Origin: Owenia fusiformis
Lineage: Eukaryota > Annelida > Polychaeta > Sabellida > Oweniidae
Length of the DNA stretch: 60,000 nucleotides
Assembly: GCA_903813345.2 (NCBI GenBank)
Contig: CAIIXF020000003.1
Location: 5,791,815 to 5,851,814 of the forward strand
Direction: 5' to 3'
Below are positions 1-12,500 of the stretch, piece by piece. The position numbers were made by a program, and so were the translations under genes. The notes below the pieces were generated by a model, which saw only the letters and a list, made by a program, of their open reading frames with translations, searched no databases and had not been told where the DNA came from. Numbering within the stretch: position 1 is the stretch's first letter; every line of letters begins with the position of its first letter.

Positions 1-42
1 TGGACGTACGTGGAGAGCATGCACGACAAACTGTTCCTCCAT
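1..42 (-). CDS. Possible first coding exon, running off the window
   Basis: On the minus strand an ATG at position 42 sits in a strong start context (CGCCAAAATGG) and opens a frame of 14 codons (MEEQFVVHALHVRP) to the window edge. The surrounding 1-110 is rich in CpG compared with the AT-rich remainder, as expected near a promoter. Other frames are also open over this short stretch and I do not recognise the peptide. This is weak evidence for a gene that leaves the window to the left. Confidence 0.2.
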   Translation of the reverse strand, partial: MEEQFVVHALHVRP

Positions 43-60
43 TTTGGCGCCGGACGAGTC

Positions 61-1457
61 GCAGTCCGTTGCGTAGCTTCGATATCATAAATCACCGTGA
101 CTCACTTCGATTTTGAATAAGTTTCAGACAATAATGACCGAACGCTTGATTTTTCGGAAACATGAAGCAAAAGTAAAACCAAAGATGGTTTCGTTGTGAC
201 ATTGACCTTATCAAATTCAATTATCTTGTACAGTACATCTCATATATAAATTATTTTATGGAGAATACCAACAGAAAATATGTTGCATAGTATTTATTGT
301 ATTTATGATCGATTCCGTTTAAATATTGACATATTTCGAGGTGACAGGGAAAGTATATAACCAAGAGATCGATTCCATGTTGATTTGGGCATTGACATTG
401 CGTGTATATCCAACACATATTAGTGTAAGTGTACCCTTATCGGCTCCTTGATAGGGGAGTTCATCTTACACTATTTGTGAAATTTAATAGATGTGTGACA
501 AAGAATAACATGAGTCGGCGTCTGTAACAAATGGTTACAGTTTTGTAATTGGACCCATTTTTATCCTCGACTTCCAAAGGTTTTTTTAACAAATTTGGAT
601 GAATTGAAACCAAGATACCCATTTTTGCAATTAGCCTATGCAATGTTTTATTTTTCATCATGCAGTCATTGATTAATGATGTAATAATGGTAGTCAACAG
701 AAGCAATATTCATAGCGGAACACCATTACGTGTAATTAATACCACTTCTCCCATTGACGCATACGTTCTTTAGTTGTAAGAGGTGGCGTGTATTACCTAA
801 TCATCATTTTATATTGAATTCAGCGTCCAAGTGGTTGTAAAAACATGTTATGTTCAATACACCTTTCTCCACCGTGAGATTGAAATCCGATCCATTCGAT
901 ATGTCAGGCTATTCAATATATAAAGTTATGAATGATTGAGTCAACAATACCATACCTATATAGGGAAATTTGTTATCAGAATAAAATACAATTCATAATA
1001 AAGTTGGTACGATACGATAAAGGTTATTCGAATTGGTGTTGAAGGCAGAATCAAAGATGTCACAGTTTAATTGCTTACAGAATGCATGGCATTTTTGCTT
1101 GCAGATCGTTGTCTCGTATGTCCAGATGTCCAGAAGTAAATGTTTTGGTCGAAGATGTCATTTTTATAGATGTGGATCGTATCATGCACAAATGTTGCTA
1201 TTCCAGCAGACTCGCCAGGGATTTACATTTTTAATCTTGAATCAAATTCATCAATCGGGTAAAATATATAATTCTTGTAAGTGCAACCTGTCGTTTCCTC
1301 ATTGTTATCTGTAATAGTTGAATGTGTTATTTCAGATGGGCTTAAGCATTTATTTAACCCAAACTGCCGCAATGAGCTGCTTCTCCATCATATCAGGAAT
1401 TACTCACTTCGAGAGCCATGTTAGATTTTGAAACTTATGGCTCTCAAACGGAGAAGT
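61..1457. other. No confident gene; upstream flank of the CXorf65-like gene
   Basis: AT-rich sequence with no open frame I believe. At 1105-1142 (+) a segment follows a good acceptor (cttgcag), reads RCLVCPDVQ in the phase expected for a CXorf65-type domain, and ends at a GTAAAT donor. It could be an upstream exon of the gene at 2.5 kb, but no exon linking the two was found. A small hairpin (gagagccat / atggctctc) lies near 1410-1445. Confidence 0.4.
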
Positions 1458-1940
1458 GAACAGCTGATCAATAGTGACCTTTGAAACTGAATTAAGTCGA
1501 TCCGCGGCTTACTTTTGGTCTCTAACTGTGTCTTACATCAGTATCATCAATCCGTGTAAGTATTGGAGCGCTGGAGTACTTCTTTTTCGATCAAGACTTG
1601 TAAATTGTTCATCGAGTTAAAGTTTTACAGACCTATTTCCAATATGGCGGACTGCTAGGTGCGAGATACGCAACGAACGAAATGAATTTTGAGAATTAGT
1701 TAGGTTCGGACAACCTCCGGAGATTTACGAAAATGTCCGAGCAGAAACCGCCATATTGGAATTTGGCAGTAAAACGATTCACTCGACCTAACAATTACAA
1801 GTCTTGATCGAAAAAGAAGTACTCCAGCGGTCCAATACTTACACGGATTGATGATACTGATGTAAGACACAGTTAGAGACCAAAAGTAAGCCGCGGATCT
1901 ACTTAATTCGATTTCAAAGGTCACGATCACTGAGCTGTCC
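1458..1940. repeat. Foldback element with 193-bp inverted arms
   Basis: Positions 1458-1650 and 1748-1940 are near-perfect reverse complements of equal length (193 bp) around a 97-bp spacer. Outer ends are related (gaacagctgatcaatagtgacc-like on the left, its complement with a few changes on the right). Inner ends are the complementary pair aatatggcgg / ccgccatatt. The equal arm length indicates a foldback-type transposon or a recent inverted duplication. No transposase-like frame is present; an 80-codon minus-strand frame across the right arm is explained by the repeat. Confidence 0.85.
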
Positions 1941-2526
1941 AAATGCTCCGTGGGAAAGCTATTATATCAAAATCCAAATAGCTTTCGCAGGAAGTAAATC
2001 AGGAAGAAATGTAAATGTTCAAACTTAGGTACGTGTAGGTCAATACAGTGATTGATAGTAGCATAGTTTCTAGGCGATATAAAGATGGCAGCACCAACAG
2101 AATCCAGTATCATCTATAAATAAACACAGATCGATTACCATGTTAGGTCATCTTTATTTAAAAATTATTTCTATCGACCCTAGCCTATCATTGAAAGTGT
2201 AAAAATAGGTTACTGTTATCAACTAGAAATGAATATATCTCAAATAGATAGGATTTATTCATTTTTTAATATGGAGAGATTACTACCATTTTAATTAACT
2301 TAAAAAATGGACAATGGCTAAATGGGTTAAAATAGTTCAATCTACTATTAACAACGTCAGATCCATATTAACGGGAAACATTATCAAAAACTAATGCGAC
2401 CAAGCACGCCAGTCACATATCAATAAATGATTTTCCTCCAAAGCACCAGGACAACAAAGATCCTCTACATGCCTTCAAAGCCCTACAATATGCAAGTCAA
2501 GTGTTTTCCATCTTACTTTTTTGCAG
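1941..2526. other. Non-coding AT-rich stretch before the CXorf65-like exons
   Basis: I see no exon, repeat or RNA gene here. The last 20 bases form a pyrimidine tract and acceptor (ttacttttttgcag) for the exon that starts at 2527. Confidence 0.4.
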
Positions 2527-3758
2527 ATACACAGCACATGGATTTGTCTGATGAGGCTGGTGCAATAAAGAACTTGAGGAATAACCTGAACGACTACGGT
2601 TCTGAATACTTCGCTGACCGTGAAACTCTGATTCTTATCAAAGTAGAAGGTGGGTTGTACCTGTTATCGTCATTCTGATTGATTCAGGGTCTCGGGGTTT
2701 ATCTTATGCTTGTGATTCCAAAATATAGTAGGGACTCTGGATCCACAATAGTTACCATATTTACCTGTTGGTCTATCAGAACCCATTCTGATCGTACTCA
2801 TCACATCTTTCTATCTTCAACCATACTAGTGTGGAGCTAATAGAAGGCCATGATTTCTCATGATGATCAGATCCAGAATTACCCAGAACTCAAAGATGAA
2901 CCAAGGTACATGCAAAGTTCAGCTTTACATGAAGATGGGTCCATCTTTGATAATTCAAGACACTTGCATTTGATACTGCGAAACTCATTTTTTAGAATTC
3001 TGAATGTTTCATAGTTAAAAGTATGGTTTGCCTAACTAGGGGGGGGGGGGCATGGGCTTAACATCATTATGGATTTACTGTTTTGTTTTCTTCAGTATCT
3101 CCCACAGGTGAAAGTTGGACGTATGTTCCTATGTTGACAGAGTTGCAAACCGACCAGGATTTCCTAGGTACAGAATCATTCTCCAAACGGACAACTCCAT
3201 AGCACAAAATAAGTAAAATGTGAATAGGGGCTACTAGAGCGTTTGGAGGATAGGCAATGATTTGATATATCTATCTAATTACTTATTCAGTTCTTTAAAT
3301 TGTTCTGTAAAGCTCTGTACAACATATACTCACTCCATCATGTCAATTTTCAATACTAGTATCTTGAATTCTGAATTGAAGAAGAATTAACATTGATGAT
3401 TTCAACCGGAATTCATCCAACTAGCAAAACTAAAAGGCTGGCGAAAATGACTAATTATTTTGAGTGTCACTGCCATGTGTATATGCATGATGACAGAATG
3501 TTCTTATTTCCAGCGAAACTGAATCCAAAAACTACAAGTTCACAAAAACAGAAACATAAAAGGACAAAATCCGGAAATGATTCGGACGATGGCAAAACAT
3601 TCAGACAAGGAAGGCGCACATCCATTAAGCCATCCCTCGGGGAACGCCGGACATCGTTAAGTCAAGCCTCTGGAGATAGAAGGGGGTCGTTGTTACGGCG
3701 AAATAGCCGGGTTTCAATGAATGTAAATCTGAATGCCTCTTTGAATTCAAAGAAATAA
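2527..3758 (+). CDS. CXorf65-like protein, 3' exons
   Basis: Three exons join in frame: 2527-2649, 3096-3167 and 3514-3758 (stop TAA). Each has a clean acceptor and donor and the phases agree. The first encodes the stretch with DLSDEAG, then YFADRETLILIKVE. The second encodes GESWTYVPML. These match in order and spacing the middle of human CXorf65 (DLCDEMG, a VERG-type strand end, then an FVPLL-like segment); this comparison is from memory. The last exon is a basic, low-complexity tail of about 80 residues with four RRxS sites (RRTS, RRTS, RRGS, RRNS), which fit basophilic kinases such as PKA. The N-terminal exons, usually beginning with an MFI-type strand, were not found, so the model is incomplete at its 5' end. 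The function of the family is unknown to me. The second exon has an alternative in-frame acceptor 12 bases further in. Confidence 0.75.
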
Positions 3759-4200
3759 AACAAGGAAACTGAAGAAATGCTCGGATTAATTACATGCATT
3801 TTTAAAAGATTTCACTAGGAATGACATACAGAGTTGACGTTATTCTAGCAAGTCACACAGATTTCAAATTGATAGAGCAACTATAGTATGTAATTTTTTA
3901 AAAGCAAAGGGTCGAGTGGTGAGTGTAAATACCACGTCTCGGATTTGTAAATAACATACATGACTACAGTTTCGACATAATAAAGAGGTGCGTATTTAGA
4001 AAATGCTAATTAAATTATTTCATATCTGCCTCAAAAGTGAATAAAATTTATGGCACTTCAGCCAAAAATGTGGCATTGAAATAAACACTGGAACTATTTC
4101 AAATGAGATTGGTCATTAATCTAGGTTCACGGTGAGTGATTCGAATAGCCAAAACTATCGCTTAAAGAATAAGCAATAAACGACAAGTAGCCTACTCACA
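3759..4200. other. 3' flank of the CXorf65-like gene
   Basis: AT-rich sequence after the stop codon. An AATAAA-like signal (cataataaagag) occurs near 3977, so the 3' UTR probably ends within about 250 bases of the stop. Nothing else recognised. Confidence 0.35.
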
Positions 4201-4715
4201 CCGGAATAGCCTGACTACGGTAAAGTCAGATACCGTTGTCACAAATGGCGGACATAGCCGTCGCTTCAACTGTTTAATCACTTGGTCCTCATTTCATGGG
4301 ATTTTATCGTCGCTAATTCTTTGCATGCTTATAAGCTCTTGTGATAATGTATTATATGAAATCGCATTTTCGATCAAATTGTGTCGTGAATCGCCACAAT
4401 AAAGCGTCTTCGATATCGTCAATGACAACGGAATCTGAATTTGAGTAATTTAGAAAGACAGCGGCATATGGTAATTACAGTGTCCGTTGTCCCGTATTTC
4501 ATTTTGATCGGTTAAATTAAATACTTTATTTCGATGGTAGAACATTATTAACTGTACAATGAGTATTAAGACACTTTGATTGATTGTTGTTCTTAAAGAA
4601 ATTTAGTCTAGGTGCTCTATTAAACATACAATTCATGAAAATCTAATTGAAGCGACGGTTATGTCCGCCATTTGTGACAACGGTATCTGACTTTACCGTA
4701 GTCAGGCTATTCCGG
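4201..4715. mobile_element. Non-autonomous DNA transposon with ~70-bp terminal inverted repeats
   Basis: The left end 4201-4270 (starts CCGGAATAGCCTGACTACGG) is the reverse complement of the right end 4648-4715 almost base for base. The 515-bp element has no coding frame inside. I could not define a target-site duplication, so the superfamily is open. Confidence 0.8.
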
Positions 4716-6595
4716 GGTGCTACTATTAATAGGTAATATTTAAAGAACAGAATGCGAGAAAACACACAGATATAAGATGGTCATGCTAATGCTTTATTAC
4801 TTTATCATTTGTATGTAAACATAATTTTACAAAACAATCCAAGTCATTCCTGTATACACAGCTTGAGATAATGGTGTAGTTTTGAACAAAAGCTGGACTG
4901 GTTTTGGTAAAATTGTTAATTTCCAATTTAAATCATCCATAACGTCCTAAATACAAAAGCATAGCTATGAATATATCAATCATTGATTGTATAAAATAGT
5001 TGGTGTAAATCAATAGTCTGTATGCATAAGTTGTACAGTAAAACCTGTCTTATATGAACACTGCTGAGCTAAGACCAGCCAAATATGTCACGTGGACATG
5101 TGCTTACATCAATCATACTTGGATGTTTCATTTTCAATGCTTGTTCAGGCGTTCACATACATAGGTTTTAAGGTAGGCATACACATATAATTATCACCAG
5201 GTCATTGTTTTAAAGTTTTATTTTATTACACGATGTTTTACCCTTCATCGCACTTTCCAAACAATTAATCCACTGACTTCTAGAATCTGAGATCATGTTG
5301 AAATAACATGTTTATAAAATGATAATAATTTAAAAAAAATATATAAATAGTGCTATTCATTTGATACCGTATTCTTTTTTTATAAGTGCACAGTTCAAAT
5401 GAGTATGAATGCACACATGTGCGCTTATTGGAATCTCTCAATATCTTACCCTTTTGAATTTTAATATATACTCCTCAAAAAAAGTTAGGACCTCATAGGT
5501 TTACATGTTAATCCCCATATTTGTTTAACGACTGTTTTCTAAGCGGGGAACAAAAGAAATCCCAATAAAGAAAATAAATCTGTATCTTGATTCTATTCAC
5601 TATAAAGTCCGCAACGTTTCAATGTTATATCTCCATTACATTGGGTCAAAATTTGATGTCAAAATTGATGAATTTCATGAAATTTAACAAAAATGGCAGA
5701 TCCCATGTTAAACAAATGGGGAATGGGAAGCAAAGTAACTATAGGAACACCAGGACTTTTAAGTACACCCAGCCAGAAGTATTTCTGTGAAGTACACAAG
5801 TGCCATGCAATTGAGCAAACTATATACTTTACTTCACAAACAAATTGTGGATGGGATTCAACCATGATTCTTGGTACTGTACTCTAAAATTGGTGTATAT
5901 TACTGTAAACATTATTTGGAATTGCTCAAGGGGAACTGATGAACAGTTGTGTATTTAAAATATAATCAAAATAGCAATATAATTACCCTTTTATAAAATT
6001 ACTGCAAGCTAATCTCAGATTATATGAAAACAAATCTTTAAGGATTTAAGCACAGCTGAACTATGAATTTTGGCTCAGTTTATGTAATGCATGTGTTCTC
6101 GTATAAAACTCATAAAAATGAGGGTGACTCCAAGTTCTTGACTAGCAATAGGAGAAACTAATGTTTTACTAATAGAGCTAAAATTAATTAAGTGTTGTGC
6201 TTTTAATCCTTTGCACAGATGGCAAAATTATAAAATATAATTCAAGACCAGATCATGGTGATCCTCATCTTGACATATGACAAAATTCCAACAACATTAC
6301 TTAAAACAGTAATGGGCAAAAGCTCTGGAATCTTTTTACCCTTGAATTTTCAATTCAAAATTCATAAATCAATTGTATAATCTTAATATATGTCAATGTT
6401 AATGTCTATACTTGAATAAGATTGGATGGCACTTCTCCAATAGAAAAATCACATTATAATTAATTACCCTGTACTTTTCTTCAAAATCAATGTATATAAA
6501 CTTTATAATGGCAGGGTGCCCTTTCCAATAATCCTGAATGTTTAACATGTCTAACATTGTGTCACTCCATGTCGATGTAGAGGTACATAAAACTT
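4716..6595. other. Intergenic region between the CXorf65-like gene and DHRS1
   Basis: Mostly AT-rich and featureless. A possible minus-strand terminal exon lies at 4827-4946 (acceptor TTTAG, 39 codons, stop, AATAAA about 35 bases on). Near 5470 the string ctcctcaaaaaaagttagga resembles a mariner-type terminus, but no matching far end was seen. A 64-codon plus-strand frame at 5693-5884 starts with MADPMLNKWG and matches nothing I know. None of these is a confident gene. Confidence 0.35.
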
Positions 6596-9500
6596 TTAAA
6601 ATTTATGCCCAGCAAAAGATACAAGCCATTTTGGAATTGTCAAAAATCCTGGTACAAAAGAGGACAATGTATTCCAGCCACTGGATTGTAGTAAGTAGGA
6701 GATTTGACGGAAATTTCCTGGTTTGCGTCCTGGAATAAAAAGACAGTGCTATTTTATCAATAATGTTTTTCTAAATATTTTATTGACACTAGAAGATATA
6801 ACATTGTCATCATTACCCTGAAAGCAGAGGTAAGCTAAAAGTAAAGATGAAGCTCTCTTTTAAGAAGCAAAGTCGGATAAATGGAAAGGGTAAGTCATCA
6901 TGAGTCCTGTAATCAAAATTAGCAAATAAGTATTAAAGTCAGTTTTCATTATCCATGAAATTATCAGAAAGTGCTACTTAAGTAATAATGGGTAATGCTG
7001 CTATGCCATGCTTTTTTGAAACACCCATTTAGGCATTCTTTGTAAGGGTTTCTAAATACAATGTACATGTCTTTTCCCATTCAAAAATGCTCAAAATGGC
7101 ATATACATGTATCTGCCAACCATAGCTGTAGGCTGCATATATTCAATTATTACCTTTGTGGGCAACATCATTATTTCATAAAGATATGTTATGTAATATG
7201 TTTGGAATGTATCAATATTAAGAAGTATGTGTCAATAAGACCAATGATCAATCCCTGTCTTACCATCGATATCTCTGTAGTTGTATTCATCCGCCAAGTC
7301 AGAACCAATCAGAACTTTACCAGTTTTTGACATTACTTTTGGATCTAAAAATCATTAAAGACATATTCTTAGTATAACAAATGATCATACATGTATGAGA
7401 CATGCATGGTATAGTTAAAATACTGATTTCTCTTAAGAAAATGACAAATTACAGTTATCAAAAATATTTCTACCAGCCTTCTATAAGGGATATATGTGGA
7501 TATGAAGAAATATGAAATCCTTGGGAGAGACTGTAAAGCCCAGAAGTAGGAGGGGGAAATTAAGGAACATACATGAAGCTAAATTGACTACTGATTCACA
7601 AGAAGTGGGAGGGGGCAATTAAGGAACATACCTGAAGCTAAATTGACTACTGATTCGCCAGAAGTGGGAGGGGGCAATTAAGGAACATATCTGAAGCTAA
7701 ATTAACTACTGATTCAACAGAAGTGGGAGGGGGCAATTAAGGAACATATCTGAAGCTAAATTGACTACTGATTCAACAGAAGTGGGAGGGGGCAATTAAG
7801 GAACATACCTGAAGCTAAATTGACTATTGCTTTACCAGCATACTCAATTGATTCACCTTCAATGAAAACCTACAATATAATGGCTAATGTTAGTGACCTA
7901 TATGTGTATTTTTAACTGATTCAAACTGAAGTACATGTAGTTAACAAACTGAGAATGAATTTCTATCTTACATTTCTCACACAACTTCATCAAATATTGC
8001 ACAACATATCAAACTTAAAAACTGTAGTTTAGTTCGTTTCATCTCACACAGATTATTGCTTTGAAAATATTATACTGAGTAAAATGACTAATAGGGATCC
8101 GACTAACACTAACACTTTGAGAAACCCATGCAAATCAAGGGATGACTTGATCATGAACAATTTCAATTCATCAAAAGGACACTCTACCCCATTTGAATCT
8201 AATTACCTGTTTTGTTTTAACATTGCTAGCGTTGCCATCAAAGGTTCCAGACTTCACTTCTGACATGATAGTTTCTGTTTGCACTGCCCCTGGCCACAGA
8301 CTAACACAAGCCACATTGTGTTTACGCAGCTCAAATGCGACATCAACTGCCATCCTATCCAACTGAAAAACATTAGTATAACTTGAAAGCATAAAATGAT
8401 GTAAATTAATTTCACTTATTCAGATTGAGTACGAGAAAGGCTTCACCAAACGTATGATGCTCATCAATGGATAATCTCAAAATCTGAATATGGAAAGTGC
8501 AAAGTATGCAAAGTACCCAGGATATTGGCTAATGCATAGCACAGTATTGGGATATGATATATTTGGGATACGTATCCATCATTGAACACATGTTCATCTT
8601 TCCCTCAGTATATTACCTGCAACCAGTGTACTTTTACTTTGATAAATATCTGATATGAAAAAGTCTTCATGGTTTACACCTTTCTCAGTCGTTTCTAGCC
8701 TTGCCCAAGTCGGTATTTTTTTACTTATCTGATCTTGAATTATTACCGCCTTGTACAATCCAATACATCTCCGCTGTTATTATGCTGAAATATTCAACGG
8801 TTTCAAGATTTCCATAATACCTACGCTATCAGGCGTATCGCGAAACCTTATTGATTGACAGATATCGCGTGGACACGACGTGTGACTTCAGGCTGAATGA
8901 CCAATCAAAACGTTATCAGGTTGAGCTTCATAAACAAAACAAACTTCCCATCTACGACTTGAAATTCAATGATCTGATCGAGTGTTTCGTTAGAGTTACA
9001 ATATATTATGTAATTAAATGTACATTGGAAGGTAAGAGTCATTAATATAAATTAAATCATGCGATTCAATGTTGATTTAAAACTGATTTCGCGATGAAAA
9101 TGCACGAAGACCTAGTCCAATGTAGCGGGTCATGTTGTCGTCGATTGGTGATTGAATCTCAGCCTACATGTTCAGCGATCGTTTCAACGTTTATTGTTGA
9201 AATCTTCTCACTTTTGGTTATCCGATCGATGCCCCGGCATCCACTAAACTCTCATTGATATTTATCTGATAAAATATTTGTATTTTCATAATGAGTTCGT
9301 GCTCAGATTCGTGCAAGATTTGTTCGTGAAAAGTCCCGGTGAAAAGTGTACTTGTTTTTGACCGTGAATAATAATGAGCTAACGCTTCAGGGTCGTCGTT
9401 GATTGGTCAAATTTTACCGACATCAACAAACTGTCGGTAAAGCACGTGGCTTTCTCTTTGGTACAAGGCGGTCATAATAGAAATCAAGATAAGTAAAAGA

Positions 9501-12500
9501 GACCGACTTGGGCAAGGCTAAGTCATTTCAAGATTCACTTATTGTATATAACCAATCCAAAAATCTTGACAGTGTTCATTGTTTCATGAATAATATTATG
9601 TGAGTGAAAACTTCCCAAAAAACAAGTATTTTCATCAGTATTTACATTCACAAATCTTCTTATCGTTTGCTATTTTGGTACACTGCATGAAACACATAGT
9701 CGCAGAATATACTCCCGGTAATATCTACCATGATGTATACTCCCTGGTATATACAGTTGAAAACGAGGGTGCAGCTGGAGACATAGGACAGGGGAATGCA
9801 ACACACCATCATCTTTTTATTAATTATGTGATCAGTTTTTATCCAATGAGAAAGCGAGAAACATTTCGATGATATAATAAAAATGAATATCCTGTTCTGT
9901 AATACTCACTGCTTCTTTTCCAACCCCATATGGAATGTTGAAAAGATATCTTAATCCGCCAGCTGAGGAAACATTGACAATCAACCCCTGCCGACGTGGT
10001 ACCATCATCCTAGCTGCATAAATGGAACATATGTAGTGGTTTCTGAAAGAAACATCCACATGTACAGATTTGCAAAATCTTTTGTCTCTTATTTTGAGAA
10101 AAATAGAGGCACAATGAAGCCTGCAACATTTTCATTTCTGAAGTAGGTATTTATGTTTCTATAGTAGATATCCACACATTTCCACAGTTAGTGTTCATAT
10201 TTCTGTAGTTGGTGTTCATATTTCTGTGACAGACCTGTGTTCAGTAGTTAACTTCTGCAGTAGGTGTTCAAAAAGGATTTTGTTATATCCAGTTGAAAAT
10301 GGACAAACAAAATTTACGAAACATGCATTTAAATCTACCATCCTGAACTTGCATTTGGAATTACCAAATAAAAGAATGTGCCAAATGAAGCCAATTTACA
10401 GAAGTTGACACACATGAGTCCCACTGTGTTGACTGTGTCCCACATTATAAAAGAATGTGCCAAATGAAGCCAATTTACACTATTTGACACACCTGAGTCC
10501 CACTATGTTGACTGTGTCCCACATTATAAAAGAATGTGCCAAAGAAGCAAATTTACAATAGTTGACACACCTGAGTCCCACTATGTTGACTGTGTCCCAC
10601 ATTATAAAAGAATGTGCCAAAGAAGCAAATTTACAATAGTTGACACACCTGAGTCCCACTGTGTTGACTGTGTCCCACATTATAAAAGAATGTGCCAAAT
10701 GAAGCCAATTTACAATAGTTGACATACCTGAGTCCCACTGTGTTGACTGTGTCCCACATTATAAAAAAATGTGCCAAATGAAGCCAATTTACACTATTTG
10801 ACACACCTGAGTCCCACTATGTTGACTGTGTCCCACATTATAAAAGAATGTGCCAAAGAAGCAAATTTACAATAGTTGACACACCTGAGTCCCACTGTGT
10901 TGACTGTGTCCCACATTATAAAAGAATGTGCCAAATGAAGCCAATTTACAATAGTTGACATACCTGAGTCCCACTATGTTGACTGTGTCCCACATTATAA
11001 AAGAATGTGCCAAATGAAGCCAATTTACACTATTTGACACACCTGAGTCCCACTGTGTTGACTGTGTCCCGCATTATAAAAGAATGTGCCAAATGAAGCC
11101 AATTTACACTATTTGACTCACCTGAGTCCCACTATGTTGACTTTGTCCCACATAATAACAGAATGTGCCAAATGAAGCCAATTTACAATAGTTGACATAC
11201 CTGAGCCCCACTGTGTTGACTGTGTCCCACATTATAAAAGAATGTGCCAAATGAAGCAAATTTACAATAGTTGACACACCTGAGTCCCACTGTGTTGACT
11301 GTGTCCCACTTTATAAGAGAATGTGCCAAATGAAGCCAATTTACAGTAGTTGACACACATGAGTTCCACTATGTTGACTGTGTCCCACATTATAAAAGAA
11401 TGTGCCAAATGAAGCCAATTTACAGTAGTTGACACACCTGAGTCCCACTATGTTGACTGTGTCCCACATTATGAAAGAATGTGCCAAATGAAGCCAATTT
11501 ACAGTAGTTGACACACCTGAGTCCCACTATGTTGACTGTGTCCCACATTATAAAAGAATGTGCCAAATGAAGCCAATTTACAATAGCTGACACACCTGAG
11601 TCCCACTATAATGACTTTGTCCCACATTATAACAGAATGTGCCAAATGAAGCCAATTTACAATAGTTGACATACCTGAGTCCCACTGTGTTGACTGTGTC
11701 CCACATTATAAAAGAATGTGCCAAATGAAGCCCATTTACAATAGTTGACATACCTGAGTCCCACTGTGTTGACTGTGTCCCACATTATAAAAGAATGTGC
11801 CAAATGAAGCCAATTTACAATAGTTGACACACCTGAGTCCCACTATGTTGACTGTGTCCCACATTATGAAAGAATGTGCCAAATGAAGCCAATTTACAGT
11901 AGTTGACACACCTGAGTCCCACTATGTTGACTGTGTCCCACATTATAAAAGAATGTGCCAAATGAAGCCAATTTACAATAGCTGACACACCTGAGTCCCA
12001 CTATAATGACTTTGTCCCACATTATAACAGAATGTGCCAAATGAAGCCAATTTACAATAGTTGACATACCTGAGTCCCACTGTGTTGACTGTGTCCCACA
12101 TTATAAAAGAATGTGCCAAATGAAGCCCATTTACAATAGTTGACATACCTGAGTCCCACTGTGTTGACTGTGTCCCACATTATAAAAGAATGTGCCAAAT
12201 GAAGCCAATTTACAATAGTTGACACACCTGAGTCCCACTATGTTGACTGTGTCCCACATTATAAAAGAATGTGCCAAATGAAGCCAATTTACAATAGTTG
12301 ACACACCTGAGTCCCACTATAATGACTTTGTCCCACATTATAACAGAATGTGCCAAATGAAGCCAATTTACAATAGTTGACATACCTGAGTCCCACAGTG
12401 TTGACTGTGTCCCACATGTCCATAGGCTGTTCCCAGAATGGCACCTTTAAATTCCTCATAATTGCCTATAAATACGTAGAAATACATAGGCACCTTTGAA

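Noticed and set aside
6867-6913. Alternative last exon of DHRS1 after an ATTACAG acceptor
   Set aside because: It would end the protein early. The exon at 6596-6729 fits the phase and encodes the expected C-terminus (IPKWLVSFAGHKF).
8851-9045. 64-codon frame, with a relative on the minus strand at 37852-38052
   Set aside because: Both lie in the interior of the same transposon family. The frames diverge at both ends and contain no known domain.
10480-10725. 81-codon minus-strand frame with repeated FIMWDTVN-VGLR peptides
   Set aside because: It arises from 78-bp units of the exon 4 array staying in phase. Only the genuine exon joins the DHRS1 message.
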